From: JABDGR01 sp964561455
Lineage (GTDB): Bacteria; Verrucomicrobiota; Verrucomicrobiia; Opitutales; JABDGR01
Direction of reading: 5' to 3'
NCBI GenBank assembly: GCA_964561455.1
Contig: CAZLPS010000011.1
Location: 1 to 64,000 of the forward strand
Length of the DNA: 64,000 nucleotides
A program made the translations under genes and the position numbers. Under the pieces are notes generated by a model. It had not been told where the DNA came from and did not search any database. It saw nothing but the letters and a program-made list of their open reading frames with translations. The number at the start of each line of letters is the position of its first letter. Within the stretch, counting starts at the first letter, position 1. Of the stretch, positions 63,770-64,000 are shown piece by piece.

Positions 63770-64000
63770 GTGCCGAAAAAAACCATGCCACCTCCCCGGT
63801 CATTTTTGACGCTGCTTCTGCGTCTGTTCGTTTCCCTCATCATGGCGGGCTTCCTGGTGCTGGGTGGTCTCATGTTTATCGTCGCCATGGTGATGCTCGC
63901 CGTTGGCGAGAAATCCCGTTCGTGGACGTCTGTAAGCTGCCGCGTCTTATCCAGCAGTATTGAAACTCCGAAAAATTTTAACGCCGAAGACCTGGTCTTT
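63770..64000 (+). CDS. DUF3592-like membrane protein, N-terminal part
   Basis: The frame runs off the window. From ATG 63785: MPPPRSFLTLLLRLF, then two close hydrophobic stretches (FVSLIMAGFLVLGGLMFIVA, MVMLAVG), then EKSRSWTSVSCRVLSSSIET, the W-x(5)-G/C-x-V-x-S pattern typical of DUF3592. A GTG about 15 bases earlier, seven bases after AAGGA, is probably the true start; its frame depends on the exact length of an A run just before the ATG. Confidence 0.6.
   Translation, partial: MPKKTMPPPRSFLTLLLRLFVSLIMAGFLVLGGLMFIVAMVMLAVGEKSRSWTSVSCRVLSSSIETPKNFNAEDLVF

Noticed and set aside
61693..63888. Minus-strand open frame of 731 codons over the lyase
   Set aside because: It is the complement of a GC-rich coding gene with clear family motifs; its own translation is Gly/Val/Ala/Asp-rich with no recognisable domain.

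Overview
The window looks like a chromosomal segment from a moderately GC-rich Verrucomicrobiota genome, possibly Limisphaerales or Pedosphaera-like. This rests on family content alone: a PEP-CTERM autotransporter-repeat giant protein, a MoxR/DUF58/BatA-VWA operon extended with DUF4159 and a caspase-like protein, secreted WD40 propellers and a rhamnogalacturonan lyase. No rRNA or marker protein is present to fix the taxon.

Layout: the 3' part of a tRNA-Glu(UUC) and its terminator open the window (1-98). One minus-strand gene then fills 193-46158 (15,321 codons), with its own terminator at 125-162. It encodes a secreted surface protein with a signal peptide, thousands of residues of autotransporter-associated beta-strand repeats (PATR) and a C-terminal PEP-CTERM sorting signal. 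About 0.9 kb without a convincing gene follows (46159-47094); it holds several inverted repeats and an AT-rich patch. Ten minus-strand genes (61567 down to 47095) look like one operon: two WD40 propellers, two tandem DUF4159 paralogues, a caspase-fold pseudoenzyme, a MoxR AAA+ ATPase, a DUF58 protein, a BatA-type VWA protein, a large three-TM helical protein and a VWA/glutamine-amidotransferase-like membrane protein. A divergent plus-strand rhamnogalacturonan lyase (61741-63672) and the start of a DUF3592-like gene close the window.

The most striking result is inside the giant gene. About 52 copies of a ~100-residue 'YVNPG' module are inserted at 16 places in the PATR scaffold, always in glycine-rich turns, and deleting an insert restores a canonical PATR. 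The modules also insert into each other at two fixed internal sites, up to six levels deep. Reading each array by eye, every interrupted module is closed later by the missing half of the right type, in last-in-first-out order, like balanced brackets. I know of no description of such recursive domain nesting. The C-terminal 4,300 residues carry no modules and appear to be several PATR proteins fused end to end.

The operon gives a plausible envelope machine: MoxR with VWA-domain partners usually forms a chaperone or maturation system, here with secreted DUF4159 and beta-propeller proteins. A role in assembling the neighbouring giant surface protein is possible but is only inference from proximity and shared strand.
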